A DNA stretch of 64,000 nucleotides. Origin: Candidatus Eremiobacterota bacterium. Lineage in GTDB: Bacteria > Vulcanimicrobiota > CADAWZ01 > Ess09-12. Below, piece after piece: positions 53,164 through 61,545 of this stretch. The translations under genes were made by a program, and so were the position numbers. The DNA lies in contig JAVHLM010000007.1 in NCBI GenBank assembly GCA_031082125.1, forward strand, positions 38,669-102,668. Reading direction: 5' to 3'. Numbering within the stretch: the first letter of the stretch is position 1; every line of letters begins with the position of its first letter. The notes under the pieces are model-generated. The model was not told where the DNA came from. It saw only the letters and a program-made list of their open reading frames with translations, and searched no databases.

Positions 53164-53239
53164 ACTCCTCTCTCTGCGGAAGGAAAAAGGTTGCTTAAGG
53201 CGAAATAATGAGGATTTTCCAGACAATGGGGAGAGACAC

Positions 53240-53440
53240 GTGAAAGAGAAAAAACCCGAAAAAATCATTGCTGCGATTACCGCTGCCCTAAGCCTCTATC
53301 TCGAAGAGCAGATAAAGGCGCCGCCCTTCATCATCCTTCCCGGGGAGCTCCGCTCGGCACCGAGCCTCTGGAGGTTCATAGGAAGAAAAGAAGTCATGGA
53401 CAGCAGGACCCTTGTCCAGATGAACTGCATGAAATGGTAA
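53240..53440 (+). CDS. Small carboxyltransferase-associated subunit (OadG/MmdD C-terminal-like)
   Basis: 66 residues from GTG 53240, with GGGGAG seven bases upstream; it is missed if a longer frame is assumed. EKIIAAITAALSLYLEEQIK, then FIILPGELR and SLWRFIGRKEVMDSR match the C-terminal region of OadG/MmdD-type subunits (IAAIxAAxxxYL ... SxWRxxGRxExMxxR). The membrane helix and Pro/Ala linker of the usual subunit are absent. It is 29 bases before the OadA-like gene, so it likely belongs to that complex as an assembly subunit. Confidence 0.75.
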   Translation: MKEKKPEKIIAAITAALSLYLEEQIKAPPFIILPGELRSAPSLWRFIGRKEVMDSRTLVQMNCMKW

Positions 53441-53469
53441 TATAATCTTGAGCGGGGAGAGAGGGAACC

Positions 53470-55419
53470 ATGAGCACAAAAAATTCAAAAGGCAACGTAT
53501 CAGAAAAGCCGGTGCTGATATCGGACACGACGCTGAGGGACAGCCACCAGTCCTCGTTCGCGACGCGCATGCGCATCGAGGACATGCTGGAAGTGGCAAA
53601 GGAGATGAACCGGGTTGGATTTTACTCGATGGAAGTCTGGGGGGGGGCCACTTTTGATGTGGCAACCAGGTTTCTGAACGAGGATCCATGGGAGCGCTGC
53701 AAGACCCTGAGGAAACACATGCCAGACGTGAAGCTCACGATGCTGCTGAGAGGCCAGAATCTCGTGGGTTACCGCCATTATGCCGATGACGTCGCGGAGG
53801 CTTTCATTGACGAGGCTGCCGACGTGGGCGTCGATATATTCAGGGTCTTCGATGCCCTCAACGACGAGCGGAATTTCATCACGGCCTTCAAGGCCATAAA
53901 AAGAAACAGGCGTCACATCCAGGCGGCCATCAGCTATTCCCTCACGGAGAGGAGGCTTGGCGGGCCCATCTACAATATCCCTTACTATGTGAACAAGGCG
54001 AAGATCCTTGCGGACATGGGCGCCGACAGCATATGCATCAAGGACATGGCGGGAATCCTGTCACCTTATGATGCCTATGATCTCGTCTCGGCCCTCAAAG
54101 CTGAAATGGAGCTTCCAATCCAGCTTCATACCCATTACACGAGCGGGATGGCTTCGATGACGCTTCTCAAGGCCATTGAGGCCGGCGTTGATATAGTCGA
54201 TACATGCCTGGCACCTTTCGCGCTCAGGTCCTCCCAGCCGGCCATAGAGCCCATTGTGGCTTCGCTTCTGAACACCTCCCGCGATACAGGTCTTGATCTG
54301 GAGCGCCTCTTCAGGATAGGGGAGAAGCTTGAGACGATTGCCCCGAAATACCGTCAGTACCTCGACACCTCAAGGATGGCCGTGATTGATACGGCGGTGC
54401 TCATGCACCAGATACCGGGCGGGATGACCACCAATCTGGTGTCGCAGCTGAAAGAGGCAAATGCCCTGGATAAGCTGAGGGATGTCTTCGAGGAGCTCCC
54501 CAGGACCAGGAAGGACCTGGGCTACCCGCCCCTGGTGACGCCCACCAGCCAGATTGTGGGCATACAGTCGGTGCAGAACGTGCTTTTTGGCAGGTACAAG
54601 ATAATCTCCACCCAGGTGAAGGACTACGTGTACGGCCTTTACGGCAAGCCCCCGGCGCCTATTGACCCCGAGGTGCAGAGAAAAGTGCTTGCAGGCTATG
54701 ACAAGGGAGAAACTCCGATCACATGCAGGGCTGCCGACATCATAGAACCTGAGCTTGAAAAGGCCAAGAAGGCCACCAAGGGCCTTGCAAAGGACATGAA
54801 GGATGTCCTGACCTATGCCCTCTATCCCATCACCGGCATGAAGTTCCTTAAATGGAAGTATGGTCTTGAAGAGCCCCCGCCCGAGGTGAAGCCCCTGACG
54901 ATTGATGAAGTGAAAAAACAGAATGAGCTTGTCGAGAAGGCGCTCAAGGGTCTCCTTGTCGAGAAGCCGGACAAGGATGCCCCTGACAAGGGCCCCGGGC
55001 TTCGGACCTTCAATGTCTTCGTCGATGAAGACCATTACAAGGTCGAGGTTGAAGAAGTAGGAGGGATCCCGAGCGTGACCTCGGTGAGCAGGATGGCGCC
55101 GCCCCCCGAGCCTGTTGTTGAAAAACCGAAGCCGGCCCCCGCGCCGAAGCCCGCCGCACCGGCGCCAAAGGCGAAGAAGACTCCGGGAGTGGAGCTGAAG
55201 GAGGGCGAGACGGCTGTTCAGTCGCCCATGCCGGGCCTCCTGATAAAATATGAGAAGAAGGTGGGCGATGAGGTCCACGAGGAGGAGAACGTGGTGACCA
55301 TCGAGGCAATGAAGATGCAGATGGCTATCACCGCCCCTGTCTCCGGGGTGATACGGGCGATCAACTTCAAGTCCGGTGACTCCGTCGAGAAAAATGCAGT
55401 CCTTGCGGTTATTGGCTAG
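53470..55419 (+). CDS. oadA: Biotin-dependent carboxyltransferase alpha subunit (OadA/PycB/5S-like)
   Basis: 649 residues: carboxyltransferase domain ([20 protein letters not shown], catalytic Lys region ICIKDMAG, metal site [10 protein letters not shown]), a PYC/OADA conserved domain (380-500), a Pro/Ala/Lys hinge and a biotinyl domain with [11 protein letters not shown] (biotin on K615). It transfers CO2 between biotin and pyruvate. With the neighbours it fits either oxaloacetate decarboxylase or the 5S+1.3S fusion of transcarboxylase; no biotin carboxylase or OadB is present. ATG follows GGGGAGAGAGGGAACC. Confidence 0.92.
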   Translation: MSTKNSKGNVSEKPVLISDTTLRDSHQSSFATRMRIEDMLEVAKEMNRVGFYSMEVWGGATFDVATRFLNEDPWERCKTLRKHMPDVKLTMLLRGQNLVGYRHYADDVAEAFIDEAADVGVDIFRVFDALNDERNFITAFKAIKRNRRHIQAAISYSLTERRLGGPIYNIPYYVNKAKILADMGADSICIKDMAGILSPYDAYDLVSALKAEMELPIQLHTHYTSGMASMTLLKAIEAGVDIVDTCLAPFALRSSQPAIEPIVASLLNTSRDTGLDLERLFRIGEKLETIAPKYRQYLDTSRMAVIDTAVLMHQIPGGMTTNLVSQLKEANALDKLRDVFEELPRTRKDLGYPPLVTPTSQIVGIQSVQNVLFGRYKIISTQVKDYVYGLYGKPPAPIDPEVQRKVLAGYDKGETPITCRAADIIEPELEKAKKATKGLAKDMKDVLTYALYPITGMKFLKWKYGLEEPPPEVKPLTIDEVKKQNELVEKALKGLLVEKPDKDAPDKGPGLRTFNVFVDEDHYKVEVEEVGGIPSVTSVSRMAPPPEPVVEKPKPAPAPKPAAPAPKAKKTPGVELKEGETAVQSPMPGLLIKYEKKVGDEVHEEENVVTIEAMKMQMAITAPVSGVIRAINFKSGDSVEKNAVLAVIG

Positions 55420-55442
55420 AGAATCATGATTGGAGCAAGACT

Positions 55443-56987
55443 ATGAGCATGGAAGAAAAGCTGAAACAACTTGAGAGGATGAACCTTGAGGCCGAGGAGG
55501 GCGGCGGCGCCGACAGGATAGAGAAGCAGCACAAGAGCCGCAAGCTCACGGCCCGGGAGCGGATCCTGGAGCTTCTGGATGAAGACACTTTCATGGAGAT
55601 AGACAAGTTCGTGGTCCATCAATGCCAGAACTACGAGATAGAAAAGGTCCTCGGAGACGGCGTCGTAACGGGCTACGGCAAGATAAATGACAGGCTTGTC
55701 TATGTCTATGCGCAGGATTTCACCGTCATGGGAGGCTCTCTCAGCGGGGCTCACAGCAGGAAGATATGCAAGATCATGGATCTTGCCACGAAAAACGGGG
55801 CACCCGTAATAGGACTCAATGATTCAGGCGGCGCCAGGATCCAGGAGGGTGTCGCAAGCCTTGCCGGCTACGGCGAGATTTTTAACCGCAATGTCCTTGC
55901 CTCCGGTGTGGTTCCGCAGATATCGGTAATCATGGGACCCTGCGCCGGCGGCGCGGTCTATTCTCCCGCCATCACCGACTTCATCATCATGGTAAAAGAC
56001 ACGAGCTACATGTTTATCACGGGGCCTGAAGTAATCAAAGCCGTCATGGGCGAAGAGGTGACCCAGGAGCAGCTTGGAGGCGCCATGACTCACAACGCCG
56101 TGAGCGGCGTGGCGCACTTCGCCTCCCATAACGATGAGGATGCCCTCATGCTTGTAAGGGAGCTTCTCAAGTTCATTCCCCAGAATAACCTGGAGGACCC
56201 TCCGCCGGCGCTCTGCAAGGACAATCCCAACAGGATAGAGCCGGTGCTGCGGACTGTCATCCCCGATGATCCCACAAAGCCTTACGACATGCTCCAGATA
56301 ATCAATGCCGTCGTGGATGACCACTATTTCCTGGAAGTCCACCCTTCTTTTGCCAGGAACATCATTGTCGGCTTCGCGCGCCTTGCCGGGTACTCGGTGG
56401 GCATCGTGGCGAGCCAGCCCGCCGTGCTTGCGGGCTGCCTCGATATCAAGGCGTCGCTGAAGGCAGCCCGCTTCGTCAGGTTCTGCGACTCTTTCAATAT
56501 TCCCCTCATCTCCTTTGTTGACGTCCCCGGCTTCCTGCCCGGAACGGAGCAGGAGCTCGCCGGCATCATCACCCATGGCGCAAAGCTTCTCTATGCCTTT
56601 GCCGAAGCCACTGTCCCCAAGGTCACCGTAATCACGAGGAAAGCTTACGGCGGGGCCTATATCGTGATGGCAAGCAAGCACATAAGGTCTGATATCAATT
56701 TCGCCTATCCCACGGGCGAGATTGCGGTGATGGGATCAGAGGGCGCGGTGAAAATTATCTTCCGCAAGCAGATCAAGGAATCGAGCGATCCCTGGAAGAC
56801 ACAGGTTGAGCTTGTGGACGATTACAAGGACAAGTTCGCGAATCCTTACCGTGCCGCGGAGCTTGGCTATATCGACGAGGTGATTGACCCCCAGCACACG
56901 AGGCCCAAGCTCATCATCGCCCTCGACAGCCTCAGAAACAAGAGAGAGCAGATGCCCCCGAAAAAGCACGGGAATATCCCTCTCTAA
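55443..56987 (+). CDS. Acyl-CoA carboxylase beta subunit (PccB/MmdA/12S)
   Basis: 514 residues. [17 protein letters not shown], the N-terminal acyl-CoA region ([23 protein letters not shown]), the oxyanion [19 protein letters not shown], and the C-terminal biotin-side oxyanion [16 protein letters not shown] are all intact, as in propionyl-CoA carboxylase beta and methylmalonyl-CoA decarboxylase alpha. It moves the carboxyl group between biotin and acyl-CoA (probably propionyl-/methylmalonyl-CoA). It is 23 bases after the biotin-bearing subunit. rnpB ends just after it on the opposite strand. Confidence 0.94.
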   Translation: MSMEEKLKQLERMNLEAEEGGGADRIEKQHKSRKLTARERILELLDEDTFMEIDKFVVHQCQNYEIEKVLGDGVVTGYGKINDRLVYVYAQDFTVMGGSLSGAHSRKICKIMDLATKNGAPVIGLNDSGGARIQEGVASLAGYGEIFNRNVLASGVVPQISVIMGPCAGGAVYSPAITDFIIMVKDTSYMFITGPEVIKAVMGEEVTQEQLGGAMTHNAVSGVAHFASHNDEDALMLVRELLKFIPQNNLEDPPPALCKDNPNRIEPVLRTVIPDDPTKPYDMLQIINAVVDDHYFLEVHPSFARNIIVGFARLAGYSVGIVASQPAVLAGCLDIKASLKAARFVRFCDSFNIPLISFVDVPGFLPGTEQELAGIITHGAKLLYAFAEATVPKVTVITRKAYGGAYIVMASKHIRSDINFAYPTGEIAVMGSEGAVKIIFRKQIKESSDPWKTQVELVDDYKDKFANPYRAAELGYIDEVIDPQHTRPKLIIALDSLRNKREQMPPKKHGNIPL

Positions 56988-57007
56988 ATGGCTTTCCCCT
57001 CCTGGAA

Positions 57008-57401
57008 GAAGACGGGCAGGCCTGTAAGCCGGGTTCTGTCTGCGCCTTGACGGCGCAGGATGGCCATTTATCTTGGATGCATGTTGCCATGCACCTCGTG
57101 CGGCCTAACCCGGGGACACCTGGCGGGCAGCCAGGAGACTGCCGCTTTCGCCGCAGCCACTCCCCCTATTTGGCCTTGCACCGGATGGGGTTTACCTAGC
57201 CAGGATGTCACCACCCTGCTGGTGAGCTCTTACCTCGCCGTTGCACCCTTGCCTCCGTGAAGCACGGAGGCGGTCTCCATTTCTGTGGCACTTTCCTGAG
57301 AGTTGCCTCTCCTGGGCGTTACCCAGCATCCTGCCCTTCGGAGCCCGGACTTTCCTCAGGAGGCTTTAAGCCTCCCGCGGCCATCCGGCCTGCTCGCCTT
57401 C
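57008..57401 (-). ncRNA. rnpB: RNase P RNA, type A
   Basis: The minus strand holds the RNase P signatures: GAGGAAAGTCCGGGCTCC (P4 5' side), GAGAGGCAACTCTCAGGAAAGTGCC, GGTAAACCCC-type loop, the AGGCCGCACGAGG region and the 3' ACAGAACCCGGCTTACAGG. P1 is a 15-base-pair helix between GAAGGCGAGCAGGCC (57401-57387) and GGCCTGCCCGTCTTC (57022-57008), with one mismatch, so the ends are well placed. It processes tRNA 5' ends with RnpA. Confidence 0.96.
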
Positions 57402-57408
57402 TCCTCTC

Positions 57409-57437
57409 ATGATAGCAGAAAAGGGGCGCCGGATCAA
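57409..57437 (-). promoter_or_regulatory. Promoter of rnpB
   Basis: TTGATC (57437-57432) and TATCAT (57414-57409) with a 17-base spacer and an extended TGn. The start of transcription would be at about 57402, which agrees with the P1 end of the RNA at 57401. Confidence 0.85.
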
Positions 57438-57469
57438 TGGACGGCCGAAGGCTGAAAGGGAGGCGGATC

Positions 57470-57498
57470 TTGTGGAGCGCGGTGATTTCTGCTATACT
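57470..57498 (+). promoter_or_regulatory. Promoter of the HD-GYP gene, divergent from rnpB
   Basis: TTGTGG and TATACT with a 17-base spacer and extended TGn before the -10 box, about 72 bases upstream of the ATG. It faces away from the rnpB promoter across 32 bases. Confidence 0.75.
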
Positions 57499-57569
57499 CC
57501 AGAACATACCGTTGTAGTGATACTGAATTTCAGAATGATGCACAAATCATTGGGAAGACAGGCCCGGAG

Positions 57570-59858
57570 ATGAAAGAGCGCCTTTCCCGCGCGGTAAGAA
57601 AGCTTGCCACGCCGAAGAACGTCAAGGTCTTGGCGGCGGCTTTATTTTCTATTGCCCTTACCGTTTTTCTTTTTCTCTCACATTACCTGAGGGCGCTTGA
57701 TTACAAATGGCTTGACAGCCTGATCATCGCCTATTCAGGCATGAAAAAGCTGCCGCCGGTCTCGGTAAGGCTCGTAGAGATAGACGAGGCAACTTACAGG
57801 CATATGGGATATCCTCTCTCAAGAGATTCTTATGCCGAATACATCAAGAGAATCAATGATTTCGACGCCAGGGTGCAGGCAATTGATGTAACGCTCATCA
57901 CAAGCTCTGACACTGCGGGCGACAGCCGGATCAGGGATGAGGCCCTCAAGGGGGGGAATGTCATATTTATCGTGAACAAGAAGGCAACGACCGAGTCAGT
58001 CATCGAGCCTCTCAGGAATGAAGGCGAGCCCCAGCGTCTCACCGTGACCTCTCCGGAGATCTGCTATGAGGAGAACGTGATCCGCTTCGTCAACGCTTAT
58101 GTGCCCGGCTCGGGAGTCATAGAGAAGAAGAGCTCGGGAATGCCAGGCACCCTTATGGAGAAGAGCAGGATCTATCCCGCCCTCTCGGTGAAAGCCGTTT
58201 CCCTCTTTGAAGGCGATCCCGTGGAATTCTATTACGGTGATCCCCCGGGCAGCAGGAGGCCATGGTATCTCCCGCCGGGCAATTCAATGAAAATAGGGGA
58301 ACGCGTGATCTATCTGGAAGGCAGCAGGCTCTTTGTCAACTACCACCAGTCATCGTCCCTTATCGGCGAGGCAAAGTCCTTCGAGGAGGTTCTGTCTGGA
58401 AAGGCGGGAGCGTCTGATTTCCGGGGCAGGGCGGTTATCCTCGGCAACAGCTCTTATATCTATCATGATCGCCATCGAACCCCCCTTGGTGAGAGAACCG
58501 GCATAGAGATTCACGGCATCCTCTTTGAGAACCTGCTCCATGGTGATATCTTCCATCAGATAAATCCCTTCATTGTCGTAGTGCTTGTGATATTTTCCGG
58601 CCTGGCAAGCGCCTTTGTCTTTTCCCGGATGAGCCATATTGCCTCTCTCTGCTTCTCGCTGGTCGCCATAGGGGTCGCACTGGGCGCAAGCCTGGCCCTC
58701 TATCTCTTCGCGCGGCTTTTTCTCCCCGTGGTGCCGGTGGCGCTGGTAATCCTTCTGCTTTACCCGCTCATCTTCATTTTCAGGACCAGGGATGCTGAAG
58801 CAGGGATGAATGTGAGCCTTCATCTGATAGAAAAAATGAATGTGATGCACAGGACTGGCAAGGAGACCTCGCAGTGGCTCGATGCCATGCTGGGCCTTAC
58901 CTGTGAGAGCGTGCATGCCGTAAAAGGCTGGGTGCAGATTCTGGATGAGAGCCTTTATTTCAGGATATCGGCGGCATATAATTGCCCTGATACGGCAAAC
59001 CCTGAAAAACTTGATGGAGGAGCGTGCAGAAAGGCCCAACTCTCAGGAAATGTCTTATTTATAAACGATATTTCGCTTGAAACAGGGCTTTCGTCTTTTG
59101 AGCAGGGCCTTGGAGTCTATTCCCTGCTCTGCCTTCCTCTCAGGGGAAGCGAAAAAGTCTTCGGAGTGCTGGCCCTGGGAAAGACTTTTCTCCACGACTT
59201 CACCGGGGAACAGGTACGGCAGGTGGCAGGCACCGCCACTCTTATAAGCGCCTTTTTGGAAAATGTGGAGCTGAACATGAGACTTCACAGAGCTTTTGTC
59301 AATGCCATCACCTCTCTTGCCCAGGCCGTTGATGCCCGGGATCCCTATACTCACGAGCATTCCACCAGAGTTGCAGAATACAGCAGGGAGATCGCCTTCC
59401 GCTTGAACCTCCCTCCCGAGGAGATTAACAGGATAGAGATGGCTGCAATGCTCCACGACATAGGAAAGATAGGGGTGCCTGAAGCGGTGCTCAACAAGCC
59501 CGGCAAACTCACCGACGAGGAATTTGGCAGGATGAAGAAGCATCCGGTGATAGCCATCCAGATCCTTGAGCCTCTTGAAGAACTTTATTCTCTATTGCCG
59601 CTTATTTCCAGCCACCACGAAAAGCTGAGCGGTAAAGGCTATCCCTCGGGCCTCAGGGGCGGCGAGATACCTGTAGGAGCCAGGATAATAGCCGTCGCAG
59701 ATGTCTTTGACGCCCTGACTTCGAAGCGCGTGTACCGCAATGAGTCAACTCCCGCTGACGCCCTGAATGTCATTGAATCCCATTTTGCCGGCGACCTGGA
59801 CTTTTCAATAGTGGAAGTGCTTAAGGGATACCTGAGGGAGAAAAAGAAGCTTTCATGA
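57570..59858 (+). CDS. CHASE2-GAF-HD-GYP sensor, predicted c-di-GMP phosphodiesterase
   Basis: 762 residues. Membrane helix (about 22-42), extracellular CHASE2 domain (45-330, with VRLVEIDEATYRHMGYPLSRDSYA), three membrane helices (330-410), a GAF domain (430-565) and HD-GYP (575-760). The HD-GYP domain has MLHDIGKIGVPEAVLNKPG (HD), SSHHEKLSGKGYPSGLRG (GYP) and the third metal-binding VADVFDALTSKRVYR. All catalytic residues are present, so it should hydrolyse c-di-GMP in response to an outside signal. The PilZ receptor at 9.7 kb is a possible partner. Confidence 0.92.
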   Translation: MKERLSRAVRKLATPKNVKVLAAALFSIALTVFLFLSHYLRALDYKWLDSLIIAYSGMKKLPPVSVRLVEIDEATYRHMGYPLSRDSYAEYIKRINDFDARVQAIDVTLITSSDTAGDSRIRDEALKGGNVIFIVNKKATTESVIEPLRNEGEPQRLTVTSPEICYEENVIRFVNAYVPGSGVIEKKSSGMPGTLMEKSRIYPALSVKAVSLFEGDPVEFYYGDPPGSRRPWYLPPGNSMKIGERVIYLEGSRLFVNYHQSSSLIGEAKSFEEVLSGKAGASDFRGRAVILGNSSYIYHDRHRTPLGERTGIEIHGILFENLLHGDIFHQINPFIVVVLVIFSGLASAFVFSRMSHIASLCFSLVAIGVALGASLALYLFARLFLPVVPVALVILLLYPLIFIFRTRDAEAGMNVSLHLIEKMNVMHRTGKETSQWLDAMLGLTCESVHAVKGWVQILDESLYFRISAAYNCPDTANPEKLDGGACRKAQLSGNVLFINDISLETGLSSFEQGLGVYSLLCLPLRGSEKVFGVLALGKTFLHDFTGEQVRQVAGTATLISAFLENVELNMRLHRAFVNAITSLAQAVDARDPYTHEHSTRVAEYSREIAFRLNLPPEEINRIEMAAMLHDIGKIGVPEAVLNKPGKLTDEEFGRMKKHPVIAIQILEPLEELYSLLPLISSHHEKLSGKGYPSGLRGGEIPVGARIIAVADVFDALTSKRVYRNESTPADALNVIESHFAGDLDFSIVEVLKGYLREKKKLS

Positions 59859-59878
59859 AAATGCCTCTTGCGGGAGGG

Positions 59879-59907
59879 GTGAAAAGAGCCGGCAAATCTG
59901 CTATAAT
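59879..59907 (+). promoter_or_regulatory. Promoter of the 59.9-kb pilin gene
   Basis: GTGAAA and TATAAT with a 17-base spacer and extended TGn. Because an ATG at 59908 adjoins this -10 box, the pilin must start at 59941. Confidence 0.7.
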
Positions 59908-59940
59908 ATGCGCAGAAGTATTGATCGGGAGGGAGAGCAT

Positions 59941-60558
59941 ATGACAGAAAAGCCGCGCGGACTCACACTTACAGAAGTGATAGTGGCCATCGCCGTGATA
60001 GGAATCATCGCAGCAATCGCGGTGCCCCAGTACATCAATTACAAGTCCAACCTGATCCTGAAGTCCGAGGCCCAGAAATTCGAGGCTTTCCTCGCTGAGA
60101 CAAAAGCCACGGCAAAGAAATTCTGCGTCAATATAGAGATTAAAGGCCTGCAGGGCTCATCGGGCAGCAACACCGGCCATCTTTTCCCTTCACCGGGCGC
60201 CTGCTGGATTTCCCCCGCCTATGCAGACGATCGGCCCGGGCGCGCGAGGGAACAGACTGCACCTGATGGTGGAGCCATCGCTGACTTTATTGAGGCGCGG
60301 TGCGCCGCGAATAATTTTTACCGTGTGCTGAAGTTCCCCTCCGGTGTCGGGGTGAGCAGCAATTACACAGTGACTCAGAAGCTCATTGTGACGTCAACAG
60401 AGACAAAGCTCGAAGACGGCTCAAAGGTGACAAACCTCCAGTTTGTCGTTCAGAGCAAGGGCACTCCCCGGCAGTACTATGTCTTTCTCAATGATTCGGG
60501 GCAGACGAGGGTCTGTGAGGCCGAAGCCTACACTTCCGGCGGCGGCGGCGATCTCTGA
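59941..60558 (+). CDS. Type IV pilin-like protein
   Basis: 205 residues from ATG 59941 (GGAGGGAG upstream; an ATG at 59908 lies on the promoter). Prepilin motif RGLTLTEVIVAIAVIGIIAAIAVPQY (cleavage after Gly, Glu at +5) is the best pilin signal in the window. The rest has a long helix (KSEAQKFEAFLAETKATAKKF), then a globular strand region with CWISPAYADD and two Cys. It may be a major or minor pilin. It is not near other pilus genes; the neighbours are the HD-GYP gene and a minus-strand hypothetical. Confidence 0.85.
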   Translation: MTEKPRGLTLTEVIVAIAVIGIIAAIAVPQYINYKSNLILKSEAQKFEAFLAETKATAKKFCVNIEIKGLQGSSGSNTGHLFPSPGACWISPAYADDRPGRAREQTAPDGGAIADFIEARCAANNFYRVLKFPSGVGVSSNYTVTQKLIVTSTETKLEDGSKVTNLQFVVQSKGTPRQYYVFLNDSGQTRVCEAEAYTSGGGGDL

Positions 60559-60579
60559 GGCATAAAGAGGGGACTGCAG

Positions 60580-61449
60580 TTATTGAGGCTCTCCGGCAGG
60601 CCCCTGCTGAGGCGTCTGGCTGTTTTTCTCGTGACGGGACGCTATGGCGCAGCGGACTTTTTCCGAGCCGAAGGCGACAAGCTCTGCAATCGAGAGGGCA
60701 CCAAGGACGAGGGCCGGTCCCACACCGCCAACCGTGGAGAGTACCGCCGCGGCAGCGCCTATTCCAAGGTTGATGCCTCCGAGAATAAGCTTTATCTTGT
60801 TGTGATATTTGAGTCCCTGGTGCACAAGGTGGCCTCCCTGTACAAGCTCCGAGGCGCTGTACGCGAGGCCGAGCGCGGTCCCCGCCGCTCCCATGGCCGG
60901 GGAGTTCAGCATTGACGCCATCTGGCTGCCAATTACCTTCTGGACGGCGGGGAGGCTCGAAGCGACGGCCGCCGACCTGATGGCAGAGTCGCCGGCGAGG
61001 GCCAGTAATCCGGAAGCCTCCACGATGCCCACCTTGTCGCCTTTTTTAATGGCTTTATGGAGGTCGGCTGCCCCTTTCGCGCCGAAATACATCCCCGATA
61101 CAAAGCTTGCCCCGTGGGAAAACTTCAGCAGGTTTCCCTTGAGGCCCGCCTCGATGATTATGTCAGAGCTGGACATGAGGGCCACTGAGGCGACTTCAGA
61201 GATATGGTGAATCATCTCCACTACTTCGGGAAGGGTTTCCAGGTCTTCAATGCTTTTTGTGTCAACACCCTGTGCGTTGATATGAGAGTTATTCGGAGAT
61301 TTCTGCTTTTCCCTGAGGGCCTGTGGAGATTCTTCCAGGCCTTTTGATGAAGGCTGGGGCTTGTCTTTCTGAGGCTGGATAATGTGCCTGCTTAAAGGGT
61401 TCAGCATAAATATTCCTGCGAAGAGTGGAGATTGCATCATGTATCCCAA
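60580..61449 (-). CDS. Hypothetical membrane-associated protein
   Basis: 289 residues from ATG 61449, or 275 from ATG 61407 (AGGA six bases upstream), which is likelier. The first 60 residues are Pro/Gln/Lys-rich and disordered. Residues 85-280 are a run of Ala/Gly-rich hydrophobic helices (SGMYFGAKGAADLHKAIKKGD, AGDSAIRSAAVASSLP, AAGTALGLAYSASELV, GGINLGIGAAAAVLSTVGGV), a pattern like pore-forming or YrzE-type membrane proteins. The family is not known. The promoter overlaps that of htpG on the other strand. Confidence 0.55.
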   Translation of the reverse strand: MGYMMQSPLFAGIFMLNPLSRHIIQPQKDKPQPSSKGLEESPQALREKQKSPNNSHINAQGVDTKSIEDLETLPEVVEMIHHISEVASVALMSSSDIIIEAGLKGNLLKFSHGASFVSGMYFGAKGAADLHKAIKKGDKVGIVEASGLLALAGDSAIRSAAVASSLPAVQKVIGSQMASMLNSPAMGAAGTALGLAYSASELVQGGHLVHQGLKYHNKIKLILGGINLGIGAAAAVLSTVGGVGPALVLGALSIAELVAFGSEKVRCAIASRHEKNSQTPQQGPAGEPQ

Positions 61450-61461
61450 ATATATTATAAT
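61432..61461 (+). promoter_or_regulatory. htpG promoter overlapping a divergent promoter
   Basis: TTGCAT and TATAAT with an 18-base spacer. The -10 box is half of ATTATAAT, which also gives a minus-strand TATAAT (61454-61459) for the gene at 60580-61449. Two promoters thus share one AT-rich core. Confidence 0.6.
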
Positions 61462-61481
61462 GCATCATAAATAAAATTGAG

Positions 61482-61519
61482 AGGGTTATTTTGTAAACAG
61501 AATGTAAAAAAATAACCCT
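61482..61519 (+). promoter_or_regulatory. 11-bp inverted repeat in the htpG leader
   Basis: AGGGTTATTTT and AAAATAACCCT, perfect arms separated by 16 bases, between the htpG start of transcription (about 61468) and its ribosome-binding site (61532-61538). It could be a repressor operator or a leader hairpin that folds the mRNA. It is not CIRCE and not like the dnaK repeat. Confidence 0.6.
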
Positions 61520-61545
61520 ATTTTAAGACATAAGGAGGAATGGAT

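Noticed and set aside
57060..57543. Short open frames on both strands over 57.0-57.5 kb
   Set aside because: They overlap rnpB, which explains the conserved sequence.
61482..61519. CIRCE element upstream of htpG
   Set aside because: Arms are AGGGTTATTTT, not TTAGCACTC, and the spacing is 16, not 9.
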